Shown: positions 43,475 to 55,147, numbered from the stretch's first letter. The stretch is 64,000 bases of DNA from Nothopassalora personata (GCA_033816765.1 CM066297.1:738573-802572), one strand, 5' to 3'. The notes: generated by a model from the sequence alone, not told the origin. A program made the numbers and translations.

Positions 43475-44071
43475 ATGGCACGCACTCGCTCAACTCTCCG
43501 CCTCTCACAACTCAAACGAAAGCAAGAAGCTACAACAACCTCACCACCTCAGGAACCACCGTCCAAACTCCCTCGACTCGGGGACACCACAACCTTCCCC
43601 TTCCTTTTCCTCCCTCGCGAGTTGCGAAATGAAATCTACCGCTACATCCTCCTCGGCCGCTCCGCCTCCCTCTCTACTTCAAAGAGCCAGGCTCTTACCG
43701 TTTCCTCGCCTCTGACTGCCGTCAATCCACAAATCTGCGAAGAATTCCATGATGCGCTCCTCTTCCACTCCCAAGTCATCACGACAAACGTGAAGAATTA
43801 TAGCTTCGCCCACGTCGTGACGTTCCTCAACCGACTGAGTGAAGCTCAGCTGGCACGTCTCAAATCTCCTTCTCATGACTCCTTTCCCACGCATCGGACA
43901 ATCAAGATTACGCTCTCTTTCACGCCTGCAGCAAAGAACTGCAGGGCGAACTTGAACCGCTGGCTGGACAGGTTTGACGTAGAGCAGAAGCGAGGGAAGG
44001 AGATTCAGTTCGACTATGATGCGGAAATCAAGCCACGGGATGGGAGTCCGCAAGAATCGACCTTATCATAG
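43475..44071 (+). CDS. Small 'LPRELRNEIYRYIL' protein (F-box/2EXR-like)
   Basis: 198 aa from ATG 43,475: a basic/Pro-rich N-terminus, then FLFLPRELRNEIYRYILLG, the hallmark start of a large family of small fungal proteins with an F-box-like helical motif, then a conserved-looking body (TAVNPQICEEFHDALLFHS). The frame ends at TAG 44,071. In the -1 frame, coding-like sequence continues to TGA at 44,181 (RRWTDEARKIERAQQFPRVW), so the gene may be truncated by a one-base change or have an unrecognised splice. Function unknown. Confidence 0.65.
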   Translation: MARTRSTLRLSQLKRKQEATTTSPPQEPPSKLPRLGDTTTFPFLFLPRELRNEIYRYILLGRSASLSTSKSQALTVSSPLTAVNPQICEEFHDALLFHSQVITTNVKNYSFAHVVTFLNRLSEAQLARLKSPSHDSFPTHRTIKITLSFTPAAKNCRANLNRWLDRFDVEQKRGKEIQFDYDAEIKPRDGSPQESTLS

Positions 44072-44441
44072 GACAAGCGGGAGCCAGAGGTGGACGGATG
44101 AGGCGAGAAAGATTGAGAGGGCCCAGCAGTTCCCTAGGGTATGGGATGGATGGGAGTGGAAGTCGGGGAGGGGTGGTTATTGAACGAGGGTGTGTTGAGA
44201 TGAGAGGCAGAGCAAATGGGAATAGAGACGTGTAGAATGGGGGAAGAGTGTTTTCGTGAGGATCGTTTTCGTATTCCAAGGCACGAGCTGAGGTGCTCGT
44301 TATGGTACGCTCTATCTTGCAAATCATAGGTCGCCGCCCTATATACTACCAAATAGTGTCGACTGTGGTGAGCTTCAGATGGCTTTCCAAAGAGGCTCAG
44401 ACCACCAGGTGGTCGATCTGCAGTGCTGGATTCGTAAGAGT

Positions 44442-45132
44442 TCACAAGCCTGGAGCACGGTTGCCGTTGATGGCCTTGAGCTGGACATCGCTGTAAACAA
44501 AAATCAGTGCTGTGCCAATATCAAGTTGAGATCTCGGAGCGCTTACAAAACGAGGGTGGCATTTGGTGGGATGAGACCTGGGAAGCCACGGTTACCGTAT
44601 GCGTAGTCACTGTACAGTTGTCAGCGCTGCAAGGTGATCTGCTCCTTGTGATATGAGCTTACCCAGTGATCGTGAGGGTGGCCTTCTCGCCAAGAGACAT
44701 GCCGCCATCGGTGCTGAGGACGCCCTCATCCCAGCCTGCGTGGAATCGTTAGTGCACGTTGTTCCGAAGTCGAGAAGTGGCCTTGGCTCACCCTTGATAA
44801 CCTGGCCTACACCGATTCTGGTTTCAAAGTCGCCGCGGCCGACAGAAGAGTCGAACCTATAATTTGTCAACCGATGTGCTGGCGTGCTACATCTCTCACA
44901 TGCGAACATACTGCTTCCCCTTGTGATTCGGTGCCTTTTCATCAAACAAATTACCAGTGTACTCCATAGTGATGGTATCACCTTCCTTGGCGTAAGTCTT
45001 GCCGTCACCGTCCTGAAGCTTCTGCTTAGTGACACCCATATTGGCAGCAGTGAAATGAAATTTGCGAGTCGATGTACTAGTGAAGCTTCGAATAGCAGAT
45101 GGTTTGAAGAGATATGTTGTATTTTTGAACAT
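44442..45132 (-). CDS. FPR1: FKBP12-type peptidyl-prolyl isomerase, possible mitochondrial/cytosolic dual start
   Basis: Five exons: 45132-44912 (or from 45039), 44856-44792, 44735-44663, 44609-44547, 44490-44442, all GT-AG. From the ATG at 45,039 the protein is 125 aa: MGVTKQKLQDGDGKTYAKEG, FDSSVGRGDFETRIGVGQVI, KGWDEGVL, YAYGNRGFPGLIPPNATLVF. The active-site aromatics and the FK506-binding loop residues (D, F, VI, W, Y, F) are present. An in-frame ATG at 45,132 with no stop between adds 31 residues (MFKNTTYLFKPSAIRSFTST...) rich in Ser/Thr/Arg/Lys with no Asp or Glu, like a mitochondrial presequence. It catalyses prolyl isomerisation and is the receptor for FK506 and rapamycin. The C-terminus NRAPGL is slightly longer than usual. 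Confidence 0.94.
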
Positions 45133-46344
45133 CACGAGGGAGGAATGAGATGTCAGGAAGAGCTCTTTAACCTTGACAGATGTCTTCGCTTCGGCAGAAC
45201 TCTGTTGGACGGTTGGACCCACCAGGGCCCGGCGGGGTCTATTTCTACATCTTACTCCGCGCACGAGCCAGGATTATGAATCACGCCCGCGACGACCGCG
45301 GTGTTTGAGTGATTTTGCTGTGCTGTGCATCGAGACCGAGTTGTGGGACTACATGAGAGGCCGTATGCAGGTTGAAACGAAAGATCGACTATGACCGGCG
45401 CGATGGCCTGCAGCAGGTACTGCCGAACCTTACATGGTGCTTAGATCGTTGCTGAGACGTGCTCCTGTCACGAATCACCCCTGATGGTCTCGTCTCGATG
45501 TGTGGTTGGTAGAAGATGGGCAAGGAGTGAGAAGGTCGTTGAGGTATTCGTAGAGCGATGCTAGACCCAAGGAGCTGCATGTGGTTCTATCAACCACCGC
45601 CATACGCGGGCCAATGGGCGAATTGCATCTGGGCATCTTTAGTGAGGTCCAGGCAGATGGCTATGTCAGTGGAGCGGCGAGTGGCACGGCGAGTGTACAA
45701 TCTTCATGCGATGCATTCGGATAATCAGGACGTATCATCTAGATGCAACATATAATGCTCACTACATCAGATGGATAGTTGCTCACATTGCACTCGCAAC
45801 TCATATTGAGAGAGGCTGGCCGTGTACGCGCCGTCTGCTTCCCTGATCACCATAGCTTTGGCGAACGACTGTTGCCTTGCAAAAGCTGGATGCAGAGGTT
45901 GGTGGTCGGCATGTAGTCACACGCAGGCCAGCATTCAACACGTGCGCTTGGCAGTCGTTCGTGAAGACAGCGTGGTTCCCGCGCTGTGCTGCCCAAGCAT
46001 GGCATGTCGTCAATAGATACAATGACGGTGCGGGCCGAACTCTGATGTCGTCGTCTAGTCATGCTCATGCAGATGCATCGTGTCATTGCGGCGCTCGCGG
46101 ATACGCAGGCTCAACAAGCGTTGCGCAGTGGAGGAAATTCGAGCGGCCGCTCTGAATGTCGACCCTTCCAATGCGCAGCAATGCAGGACGTCGTCTTTCA
46201 ACACCAATAGAGACGTGTTGCGATTGCGCCAATGCGTATTGCCAGCCGACAATGGCACTTTGCAACAACGTCAAGGTAGTGGGGCTCCAGGTCTGGTGTG
46301 GAGATGTCCCTGGGAAGTGCCGCAGAGTCGTGAACGTTCAGTAT
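45133..46344. other. 1.2-kb intergenic region
   Basis: Upstream of FKBP and downstream of HIS2. Overlapping short ORFs on both strands, none recognisable; no repeat or RNA seen. Confidence 0.55.
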
Positions 46345-47324
46345 TTAGTTCGAGAAAAATGGGTGGTCGCGAACGTCCGACCACCACACTTTCTCCCAGC
46401 ATACATTCGGGAATCGATCATCGTGAATTTTGCTCTTCTCCGTGGTCGGTGTTAGGCGATACAGCTCCGTCAAGCCAGCCCTCATGACATTGTTGTTCCA
46501 GGTCTTGTCGTAGTTGAGGCCAACATGGTCGATGCCATGGCTGTCGTCAGACAAGGTGAAGCGACCCTCAAGTGCCCTGAATGCCTGCAGGAACGTCAAC
46601 GATGTTGGGGGCATGCTGACATGGAGGGACTCACTTTACAAATATCGCTTTGAGGATATGCTTCGAGCATGCCCTTACGGATGGCACTTGTATTCAGCTC
46701 AAGGACACCGCCATAAGACGCAATGAAGTTGAGATTGCGCATGATCTTCTCCCAGACAGCAGGCCAAGTTTTCATGCTGCGGTCTGGCTGGTCGCTCTTG
46801 AGGCGAATCAGGTCGAAGTGACCTACCAAAGGAGGCTTAAGAGCATTGAGCATTTCAAACTGTGAGTCAAAGTAATCTTCAAAGATGCGCTCATCTGTTC
46901 CGCCCGCGACCTCGCGAGCTTTATGGTAGTACTCTATGTCGTAGTCGATAGGAAGTGTATGCACATGATGAACGCTTCCGACAAAGAGATCGACCTCATA
47001 CTTCGCCAAAAGGTCCTGAATCAGTGGAAGAGAATACTCGCGGATCCATTCGCCTTCAAAGCCGACCAGAAGCTGAATCTGATCTGCATACTTCTGCTGC
47101 AGTCTGCGAGCTTCATGGTAGAAATCATCGTACAGCTTGGCCAGTGTTTCCGGGGTGTGCTCTTCAGCTTCTCCAGGATAGAAGTCCACCTTCTGGCGTG
47201 CTATATGTTCCGTGAGGCAGAAGGTGGACATGTTCTTGCTGATGGCTGTCTGGACGACTTCCTCAAGTGTGCTACTGGCATGGCCGCAGAACTGGCCAGA
47301 GTGGGAGTGGTGTGACCACGGCAT
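46345..47324 (-). CDS. HIS2: Histidinol-phosphatase (PHP family)
   Basis: Two exons: 47324-46635 and 46584-46345 (50-nt intron, GTGAGT ... CTGCAG); 309 aa. The protein begins MPWSHHSHSGQFCGHA, the first metal-binding motif of the PHP phosphoesterase fold; others visible are LTEHIARQK, VGFEGEWI, GSVHHVH, LVGHFDLIRL, LELNTSAIRKG and DDSHGIDHVG. These supply the His/Asp ligands of the metal centre. It removes phosphate from L-histidinol phosphate in histidine biosynthesis. The ATG at 47,324 is the family start; an upstream extension has no ATG. Divergent from the Chk2-type kinase. Confidence 0.95.
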
Positions 47325-47757
47325 GTTAGCTAAGTAGGGAAGGGCGGGGACGGCAAGAAAGAGGTGTGTCCTGCTAACCAACTGCTAAACACGCTCGTCT
47401 CACGCGTCCTTGTCCCTGCATGTCAGTCGTTGTTTGATGCGTGTCAGCAAAAGGAAAAGGTCGATGAGTGGCCAGCGCGATGTGATATCAGCAGGGATCG
47501 TCGGCAAATCAATCCGCCGCCAAATCCAGTTGACCCACCCCCAGAGCTCCCCCATGGCCGGTGTACAGATCGAACTTTCGCCGACGCGGCCGACAGCTTC
47601 ATCAACCCCAAGACTGAACTGACATTGTACAGCGCGCATCGCTGAAGCATTCCGTCTTGAGATATCGACAGGACTGTGACGGCGATTGCCGCCGCGAGGT
47701 TTTGGTGAAGGGATTCGAGCGTTTGTCTTACCAGTCCTCCCGAAACAAAGATCCAGT
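47325..47757. promoter_or_regulatory. Shared upstream region of HIS2 and the Chk2-type kinase
   Basis: 433 bp between divergent genes, expected to hold both promoters. I cannot point to a specific binding site with confidence. Confidence 0.45.
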
Positions 47758-49956
47758 ATGGCACCACAGGACCAGAATGGCTCGTTGAAGCGCGCACGAG
47801 TAAGGCTACTACAGCACAGCATTGGAAAATGGTCTTGGTTAACACGGCGAGTAGCAATCGTCGGGAGAACAACCAGAAGACCAGAAGAAAGTACGACGAT
47901 CCGCACGACTGTCAGTGGGCGAGAGTGGAAATGGCCAAGAAGGAGTGAAACAAGGCCCACTGCCATCACCCGTCACACGACATGGCACAGACCCGAGCGA
48001 GGGCGACAGCACAGAACCAGCCTGGACACCGCCCGTGCAGCCCATCGGACACCAGCCAGCGACACCGCCAGCAGAGTCGCGCCGACACAGTGGATTTTCA
48101 TCGCCGCCGAATGACACGCAGCCGTACTCACAGTTCCTGGCGCCATCGAATGTCGCATACGAGGTCGACGACGAGGAAGGAGAAGGCGTTTGGGGCTATC
48201 TGGTACCCGTGCATGGCTTCTCAGAGCCACTGGTGTTGAGGAAGCGCGCAGCGTGTCCAGTACCCCTTCACTCCACTAGCAAGCCCAACGGAAACCAGAG
48301 GGTGGCGAAGGACAAGTGGAAGAAGGAGGAGGAGAACTACGAGGTTGATAAGGGCAAGCATGGCACACCCGCAGGAGGTTATCTGCTCGGACGTCATCCC
48401 GAATGCGATCGCATCATCAATGTCCCGACCGTCAGCAATAGGCATTGTCTGTTCTTCTCGGAGAACAAGTCTGGCGACGCAATTGCCGTGTTGGAAGACC
48501 TCAGCGGAAACGGCACGTACGTGAATGATGCGTACGTTGGACGGAACAAGAGGCGTGAACTGCAAGACGGCGACGAGATATCGATACTCGACGAAGCCCG
48601 CTTCATCTTCAGGTACCCGCGGCGACGTGACCTGCATGCCAACGCATTCAGCAAGCAGTACAGCATACAAGGTCAGCTCGGCAAAGGTCACTTCGCCACG
48701 GTCTACCTAGCGCTGGAGAAGTGCAGCGGTAGCCGATTCGCGGTAAAGAAGTTTGAGAAGCGCAGTGGTCCTGGTGAGCGCAGCAAAGTGGAAGGCCTGC
48801 AGCAAGAGATTGCAGTCCTCATGGGTGTCAGTCACCCGAACCTACTATGTTTGAAGGACACGTTCGACGAGCAGGACGGCGTCTACCTTGTGTTAGAGCT
48901 GGCACCCGAAGGCGAGCTATTCAATTGGATAGTGATGAAGCAGAAGCTGTCGGAAGTCGAGACTCGAAAGATCTTCATTCAGCTGTTCCAAGGCGTGAAG
49001 TACCTGGTATGTTTACCGTCGCCCTTCTCCGCGAGACTGGCTAACGCGTTTGACAGCACGAGCGTAACATCGTACATCGAGACATCAAGCCTGAGAACAT
49101 TCTGCTGCTTGACAAGGAGCTCAACATCAAGATTGCCGACTTCGGCCTCGCTAAGATCATCGGAGAGGAGTCGTTTACCACCACATTGTGCGGCACACCA
49201 TCATACGTTGCACCAGAGATCCTCGAGCAGACCAACCGGCGGCGGTATACTCGCGCTGTGGATGTCTGGAGCTTGGGCGTCGTCCTCTACATTTGCCTCT
49301 GTGGCTTTCCTCCCTTCTCGGATGAGCTCTACTCCCCAGACAATCCCTACACACTCAGCCAGCAGATCAAGATGGGTCGGTTCGACTACCCGTCGCCGTA
49401 CTGGGACTCCGTCGGAGATCCCGCACTGGATCTCATCGACCGCATGCTCACCGTTGATGTCGAGAAGCGCATCTCGATTGACGAGTGTCTCGAGCACCCC
49501 TGGCTCACACAACGTCCTCCAGTCAGCGTCACCGATAGCACCGATGGCCTGACTGGTGCGTTCTCAGGCCTGGACTTCTCGAAGCGTAAGCCGCAGCGCG
49601 AGCGCACAATGTTGTCGAGTATCAACGACGTTAAGGTCGACCACGTCATAGAGAGTCAGCCTGATCTGCCACCCGTGAAAGTCTGGGACAAGAACGGTGG
49701 ACAGTACCATACCCAACGTCCTGCGAGCCAGCAGCAGGCCGCAAGATTGGCGAAGGAGAAGAAGAAGCTTGGGCATGTCGAGAGGACAGTCGAGCCGGCA
49801 CCTGACGCGGCTAGAAACCCGCAGGAATTCATGGAGATGGGTGGCAGAGGTGATCAGGTGCTGTTTGAGGAGGGTAATGGTCACAGCATCTATCCGAATG
49901 AAACCATCCGAGCTGGCCCTGCCGAAGAGAAGGAGAAAGAAGTGAACGATCGCTGA
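47758..49956 (+). CDS. Chk2/Cds1-type checkpoint kinase with FHA domain
   Basis: Three exons: 47758-47799, 47855-49006, 49057-49956; 2,094 nt, 697 aa. It starts MAPQDQNGSLKRAR; the 55-nt first intron (GTAAGG ... GAGTAG, branch GTTAAC) restores a frame that otherwise lacks an ATG. FHA domain ~residues 180-265 (YLLGRHPECDR, PTVSNRHC, LSGNGTYVND) binds phosphothreonine. Kinase domain ~283-560: GKGHFATVY, FAVKKFEK, HRDIKPENILL, DFGLAK, CGTPSYVAPE, DVWSLGVVLY. One FHA before the kinase is the Cds1/Chk2 layout (PRD-4 in Neurospora, which links DNA damage to the clock). The N-terminus is Pro/Ser/Gln-rich; the tail is Lys/Glu-rich. Confidence 0.93.
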
Positions 49957-50657
49957 TTGGTGAAGGAAAATCCATTCGGATGAAGGCGGAGTACAACTTG
50001 AGAGAGATGGATGGCGTTGTGGATAAATGACCATGGGTATACGAGATGCTTGTTACGCTCGCGAGGCTTTGTGGAAGGGATGAGAGGCTTTCGCTCACTC
50101 GCAGTGGATAATGTACAGCACAGTGGCGTCAGAGATGAGTCAAGACTAGGCATGCTGCTGTGTAAGGTCTTTGGAGCTTTGCTTCTCTCCCGGCGCAGAC
50201 GCAGTATGCGTCAGAGGAAAGCTAGGCAGGCAGGCAACGCGATGTCTCCACGACCGTGTCTCCTAATTGCAAGCATCGAGCATAAGAAGTTGACTGAAAG
50301 CCATGGCATGATCTATATACCCCTTCTCAGCCGAACGTGTTCCAGGTTGGCAAGGCTAGCTGGAGTTCTAAGTCCATTTCTCATAACCTGAACTGTAGAC
50401 TAGAGAGCACGATTGAGATGTGTCATCATAACTTAATGCTTGTCCTAGCAGTTCTTTGTATGCCAAGGCGCTAGTTGCTGCCTCAGGCACTTACTCGTAG
50501 CTATCTTTCTTTCTCGCGCTTTCGTAGATCTCTCTTAATGCATCAATCTACTTACATTGTCTTCATATGGCTCTTTCCTCGGCATGACCAAGCTCACTAC
50601 ACGCGATGCCCATCTTGCTGCTCTCTTCCAACTTGAACTTCCTATCCGGTAGGCAAT
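49957..50657. other. Intergenic region
   Basis: 3' flank of the kinase gene and 5' flank of the next gene; no recognisable coding sequence. Confidence 0.5.
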
Positions 50658-51824
50658 ATGCTCGCGCTTACACTGCGGCGATCTCTCCGGCCAATTGTCG
50701 CCCTCGCACCTACACGGCCTGTAGTAAGCACAGCACAGCATCGCAAAGCCAGCACGCGGCGCGATCAGTCGGCAACCGAGCGTCGGCCACGAGCAGGACG
50801 CAGCAAGACTCCGCGTACCATTGAAGAATTTGAACAATTGGTACAGGTTGGAAAGGCGAGACCCGACATTGCAACGTCGTTTCTCCAGCAATCGCAGGAG
50901 ATGCTCGGTTGCCTGCCACTGGATGAGCGGAAGGAGAGGGCGGCAGCTGCAGGCGCTGGGCGGATCTTACAATGGCTACGGACACAGGGGGATGTAATCA
51001 CACCAGCGCAACACCTGTCGGGACGTTTAGCTGGTGCTCTGTGCTGGCATCTCGAGGCAGAAGGCTTGGACGATCATGTATGGAAGTGGCTCGATATCAT
51101 GGAGGACTCGATGGGGCCCGCTTCTTGCCAACAGCACAATCGCCACGAGGTGCAATGGGCAGGTCACTTGCTCGCTGCTCTGGTAGCAGCCAAGATCGAA
51201 TGGCATCCAAAGAAGAACCCAGAGGCTGGCCTCGAAGTGCTCATACATGCGATCGCGAGATATCCGCGGAGTCGAGACAACCGCGGCATACGCTGGTCCA
51301 CTGCTTTTACGGACGTCATGACGGCTTTACAGAGTCAAGACACTGTGCCCTGTTCTGAGCACATGTTCGAGCAATTCATAGACGCCCTATCCAAGATGGA
51401 CACAGGCTCGCCCCGGCGCCGGAGAAAACGGCTCGCATTTTGCCAGCTCTATCACCCTACCAAGCCAAACGTCGAGCCAGCTCTCCAAGTATGGCGCGAG
51501 ACAAGCGCTCGGCCAACGGACCATTCAAGGATTACCAATGCTCCCGCCCGAAGAACTCGAGTGACCTTGCTCCTGCGCGCGGCCTACATCCTGCGATACG
51601 CAAAGCGAGTAGCGGCCGCCACATGGCTTGAGAAAATGGCACGAGATGAAGATCCTCAACTGTGGGGACGAAGGGCTACCTTCAAGCGTGGTTTGGACTT
51701 GGATCCCAAGCTTGCTATGGTTCGGCAAAGCTTCGTGAACGCAGATATGGATCTGCTGAAGGCGTGGGGTCTTGGTTCCCAGTCGACGAAGAAGACATGG
51801 CACCGGAGCCAAGAGCGCTCCTAG
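50658..51824 (+). CDS. Hypothetical protein with mitochondrial-type N-terminus
   Basis: 388 aa in one exon, ATG at 50,658. The first ~55 residues (MLALTLRRSLRPIVALAPTR...) contain many Arg and no acidic residue until Asp 36, a good mitochondrial presequence. The rest is Trp/Ala/Arg-rich and probably all helical (e.g. VWKWLDIMED, LLAALVAAKIEWHPKKNPEA, AAYILRYAKRVAAATWLEKM), resembling TPR/PPR-like solenoids, but I do not recognise the family. A role in mitochondria is inference. Confidence 0.75.
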   Translation: MLALTLRRSLRPIVALAPTRPVVSTAQHRKASTRRDQSATERRPRAGRSKTPRTIEEFEQLVQVGKARPDIATSFLQQSQEMLGCLPLDERKERAAAAGAGRILQWLRTQGDVITPAQHLSGRLAGALCWHLEAEGLDDHVWKWLDIMEDSMGPASCQQHNRHEVQWAGHLLAALVAAKIEWHPKKNPEAGLEVLIHAIARYPRSRDNRGIRWSTAFTDVMTALQSQDTVPCSEHMFEQFIDALSKMDTGSPRRRRKRLAFCQLYHPTKPNVEPALQVWRETSARPTDHSRITNAPARRTRVTLLLRAAYILRYAKRVAAATWLEKMARDEDPQLWGRRATFKRGLDLDPKLAMVRQSFVNADMDLLKAWGLGSQSTKKTWHRSQERS

Positions 51825-53032
51825 TGTTTACCCCTCAGCGCATCAGCTTGGTGCACAGAGGCCAAAGGCACGGATTCAACTTCTTTTCGTCAGCATTGCC
51901 TGTTGTTTGGCCGACATTTGAGCTCGAGTTTGTCTCGCACTGTGGCTCATTTGGAGATCACCGTAAAAAGATCATCAAGGTCGCTAACTTAAACTGCACA
52001 GCTGGCGTGCTGACGAGCATATATGCCTCCATTGAGTTGGGGGGACTGCACACGAAGTCTCATGGTCTGAGCAACAGGAACGACACCAAAGGCATATCTT
52101 GCGATCCTGGCGACGATGCCGCTCCATGACACCGGCTCTGCATATGCTGCATATCAAGACAGGAACAACTCTTGCATATCATACTTTGCAAACGGACCGA
52201 GATTCTTGGACTCGAGTTGAATGCCATCGCCTAAGTTACAGGATACATCTCAGCAGCAGTAATCACTCCGACAGACAAAGCCTAACGACTCTGCTCTCAA
52301 GCTTGGTGCGGAGTAAAAAAGACAATCACATCCATGCATACAAACTTTTGGTCCACTTGTGACGGCCGTCCGACAGACAGATAGACTATGATGTTTCTGC
52401 CAGTTGCAGAACGTTCAGCGGGTGCAGCGCTTCATATTGTAGCAAACAAGTCATATGCGGAATCAGGTGCAGCCGTTGGTGCCGAGTACACTCGTTGATG
52501 GCCTCTTCGGTTGGCATCTAGAGATCGAGCCGCTGTCCTCTCCTGGGTGACAACCTTGGCTGCTGTTCCTGGAATCGTCGCATACAGAACGACAAGTCGC
52601 AGGACCACGGAGCATTGCATCGGATACATCATGAACCTCTCCCAGACGTGGCAACCCTGGGGTCCCAGCGGCGTTGCGAAGTTACCTATGTATATGCGTG
52701 GCCGACGACATTGAATGAACACAGCCTTGGGCGAAATGTGGTTCGCTCAATAGTCGAGGCGGAGGCAAAGGCAGAGACAGGGTAGGGTACACAGGGACAC
52801 GCAGAACCAAGAGGGTAGAGACTGTACAGTACATTCAGGGCATATCACTCATGAGACTCTATACAATATTACCAATGCCATGGCCAGTCCTGTGTCTCCT
52901 AGGCTTTTTCCCCTACTGTCCGCCCATCAAGAGCGAGACTCGGGCCCCGCCGGGCCCTTTGTACTTCTACACGCCTGTATTGCCCTCCCTGTACGCCGCG
53001 CTGAAAAGATGTTGCGATGAAAAGTATGCCAC
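51825..53032. other. 1.2-kb intergenic region
   Basis: Lies between two convergent genes; short ORFs only, none recognisable. Confidence 0.55.
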
Positions 53033-55147
53033 CTAGGCGAGATGTCCAGCCAGTCCAAGAAATAGTGCTTGAGCCACGACTTGCGTCGCCCACAAGCCGA
53101 CCTTGCGTATCCGGCGATTGCGGTGCTTGTGGTCGCCAATGTCGCGGACGAACGCTTCGTACGTCTCGCGGGAAAGGTCATCCAGTAGGCCGGAATCGAA
53201 GACGGTCCAGGAGCCGTCGAACTCGCTTAGTCGTTTGACGATGCGACAGCTGATTGGAATGTAATTCGAGGAGCCGCGAGAATGTGAGTTGATGTATGCC
53301 ACGATGGGTCGGACGGCGGCGTTGTTGACATACGAGAGGTCTTTGGTGAAGATCGGTACACTTGCTCGAACGTCGTTCAGGTGGATGTTGATGTCGAAGA
53401 CGATGAAGCGGTTGTGATTTTCATCCTGTGGCTCTGCAGATTTGGCCTCCTGCTGGACATGTTCAGGGCCATCGTCTCGATTGTCGATGACGTTTGAGTG
53501 GTTGCTGCCTTGCGGGGCCTGAAGCGCTTGGTTCGAGACTGTCGCTTCCATGCGATCGTAGAAGTCACTCATGACCTTGGCGATGCTACCATCCGCATCG
53601 TGTGGTAGCATGACATCTGACACGATGTCGACGTTCCCTTCTTGGATCCAGGAGAAAGGACCTTCGACACCCCGGTTGAGGTGGTCAATGTTCAGGCCTC
53701 GCAGTTCAATGCGAGTATGCTTCTTCCACTGCGACGCGTCTTCTTCCATCCCATCAATCAGTGGCATGCCTGTCGTCCCATGTACCTGTCTTGGATGAAC
53801 ATTGAACATGGCATTGTCGAACTGGCCAGACATGTGATTCGCGGACAAGAAATCGTAGAAGAGCCATTGCTTTCTCAATCTGGGCAGTTCACACATGGAT
53901 AAGCTGACTTGAAAGGGTCGGAAGTTCCTTGGTTGATGGATAGTCAGCAGCACGTCCTCCATCTTGAAGTTGTCGATTTCGAAATCTCCCGCGTTGTGCT
54001 CGTGACGGTACGCTTCTGGAGGTGGATCGTCTGGTTTTCGAGGTTGCACCGACGTTCGATCTAGAACGCCACGCACGCCCACAATCGACACATCTCGTAG
54101 CAGCCCTTTGCCGTTGAACCACTTGGCGAACGATAGACTGACATCGACCTGCTTGATTGTGACGTCAAACTGGCTGTAGTTGCCATCGTCCTCATCCTCG
54201 TTCTGAGGGCCATAGATCGGTCCGTCCTTCTGTGTCTCCGCGTACGCTTGCATTGCAGCAGCTGCTTCTGCTGCCGCGGTTGTGGATGACCCTTTCGTGA
54301 CGGACCTCTGCCTCTTAGTGCGTTCCGGTCGACGGCTCACAAAGACATTGTTGAAGCGAATTACACCATCGCCCCAGCGTGGAACAACGGCGCTCTCGAA
54401 GACGACCTTGATGCCGCTGCTCTTCGTCAGGTAGTTGCCGATCCAGCCAGCCAGCGTCTCCTGCGCAAAGACTGTGTTCACGGCCCAGATGGCCAGACTG
54501 ACGAATGTCGTCGTACCAATGATGAGCCAGAGGACGTGTCCCCAGAAGATCCAGCTCACGAAAGCGAAGATCTCGTCCATGGTGAATGGGCGCACACTTC
54601 GTATGGAGAACCACTTGAAGCGGATCTGCAGTCTGTGCCAGAATCCTGTCGCAGCGGCCAGGAGCTCTTCCTTGGTCGGCCGATGTAGGTGTGGCAGTCG
54701 GTCTGCGAGCCAGTGGTGTGGCTCTCCTGCATTCGTGCCATGACGGGCATTTTCAGTCGTCTTGAGCCGAGGTGTTGGCGGGTTGCTTCCTGGTGCAGCT
54801 TCTGCTCCTCGTGCGGCCGGATTGTCTACCGGGCGCTTTCGATCACTGTTCCATCTCCTCTGCAGGACAAGCTTCACCGTCCACGACACTGTCGGTTCCC
54901 ATGTGCGCGACCGCGTGTGCAGACCTTTCGTCCAGGCATGATCCCTTGTCTCCGTCGTCGCCGCTCGAGGCCGCGTGAAGGGTGTAATCGCGGTTCCAGC
55001 ATTGTGACTTGAAGTATGCTGAGCCCTGATGGCAGGCGCGACCGCGTTCGAACATGGCCATCGTAGCGGTAGGATTGCTGCAACGGGCGAACTTCGTGTG
55101 AGTTGAAGACGGATCCGCGCGCCGTCGACCACATGGCGGCTCATCAT
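53033..55147 (-). CDS. MDM31: Mdm31/Mdm32-family mitochondrial inner membrane protein
   Basis: 704 aa in one exon, ATG at 55,147 (a second ATG follows at once). The Arg/Ala-rich N-terminal ~100 residues form a mitochondrial presequence. A conserved block follows (FWHRLQIRFKWFSIRSVRPF, MDEIFAFVSWIFWGHVLWLI) with a transmembrane segment at ~195-222, then the long intermembrane-space domain (IKVVFESAVVPRWGDGVIRF, YSQFDVTIKQVDVSLSFAKW, MSGQFDNAMFNVHPRQ, PFSWIQEGNVDIVSDVMLP) and a hydrophobic C-terminus (QVVAQALFLGLAGHLA). Yeast Mdm31 is needed for mitochondrial shape, nucleoid stability and cardiolipin homeostasis. Divergent from RPL36. Confidence 0.93.
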   Translation of the reverse strand: MMSRHVVDGARIRLQLTRSSPVAAILPLRWPCSNAVAPAIRAQHTSSHNAGTAITPFTRPRAATTETRDHAWTKGLHTRSRTWEPTVSWTVKLVLQRRWNSDRKRPVDNPAARGAEAAPGSNPPTPRLKTTENARHGTNAGEPHHWLADRLPHLHRPTKEELLAAATGFWHRLQIRFKWFSIRSVRPFTMDEIFAFVSWIFWGHVLWLIIGTTTFVSLAIWAVNTVFAQETLAGWIGNYLTKSSGIKVVFESAVVPRWGDGVIRFNNVFVSRRPERTKRQRSVTKGSSTTAAAEAAAAMQAYAETQKDGPIYGPQNEDEDDGNYSQFDVTIKQVDVSLSFAKWFNGKGLLRDVSIVGVRGVLDRTSVQPRKPDDPPPEAYRHEHNAGDFEIDNFKMEDVLLTIHQPRNFRPFQVSLSMCELPRLRKQWLFYDFLSANHMSGQFDNAMFNVHPRQVHGTTGMPLIDGMEEDASQWKKHTRIELRGLNIDHLNRGVEGPFSWIQEGNVDIVSDVMLPHDADGSIAKVMSDFYDRMEATVSNQALQAPQGSNHSNVIDNRDDGPEHVQQEAKSAEPQDENHNRFIVFDINIHLNDVRASVPIFTKDLSYVNNAAVRPIVAYINSHSRGSSNYIPISCRIVKRLSEFDGSWTVFDSGLLDDLSRETYEAFVRDIGDHKHRNRRIRKVGLWATQVVAQALFLGLAGHLA

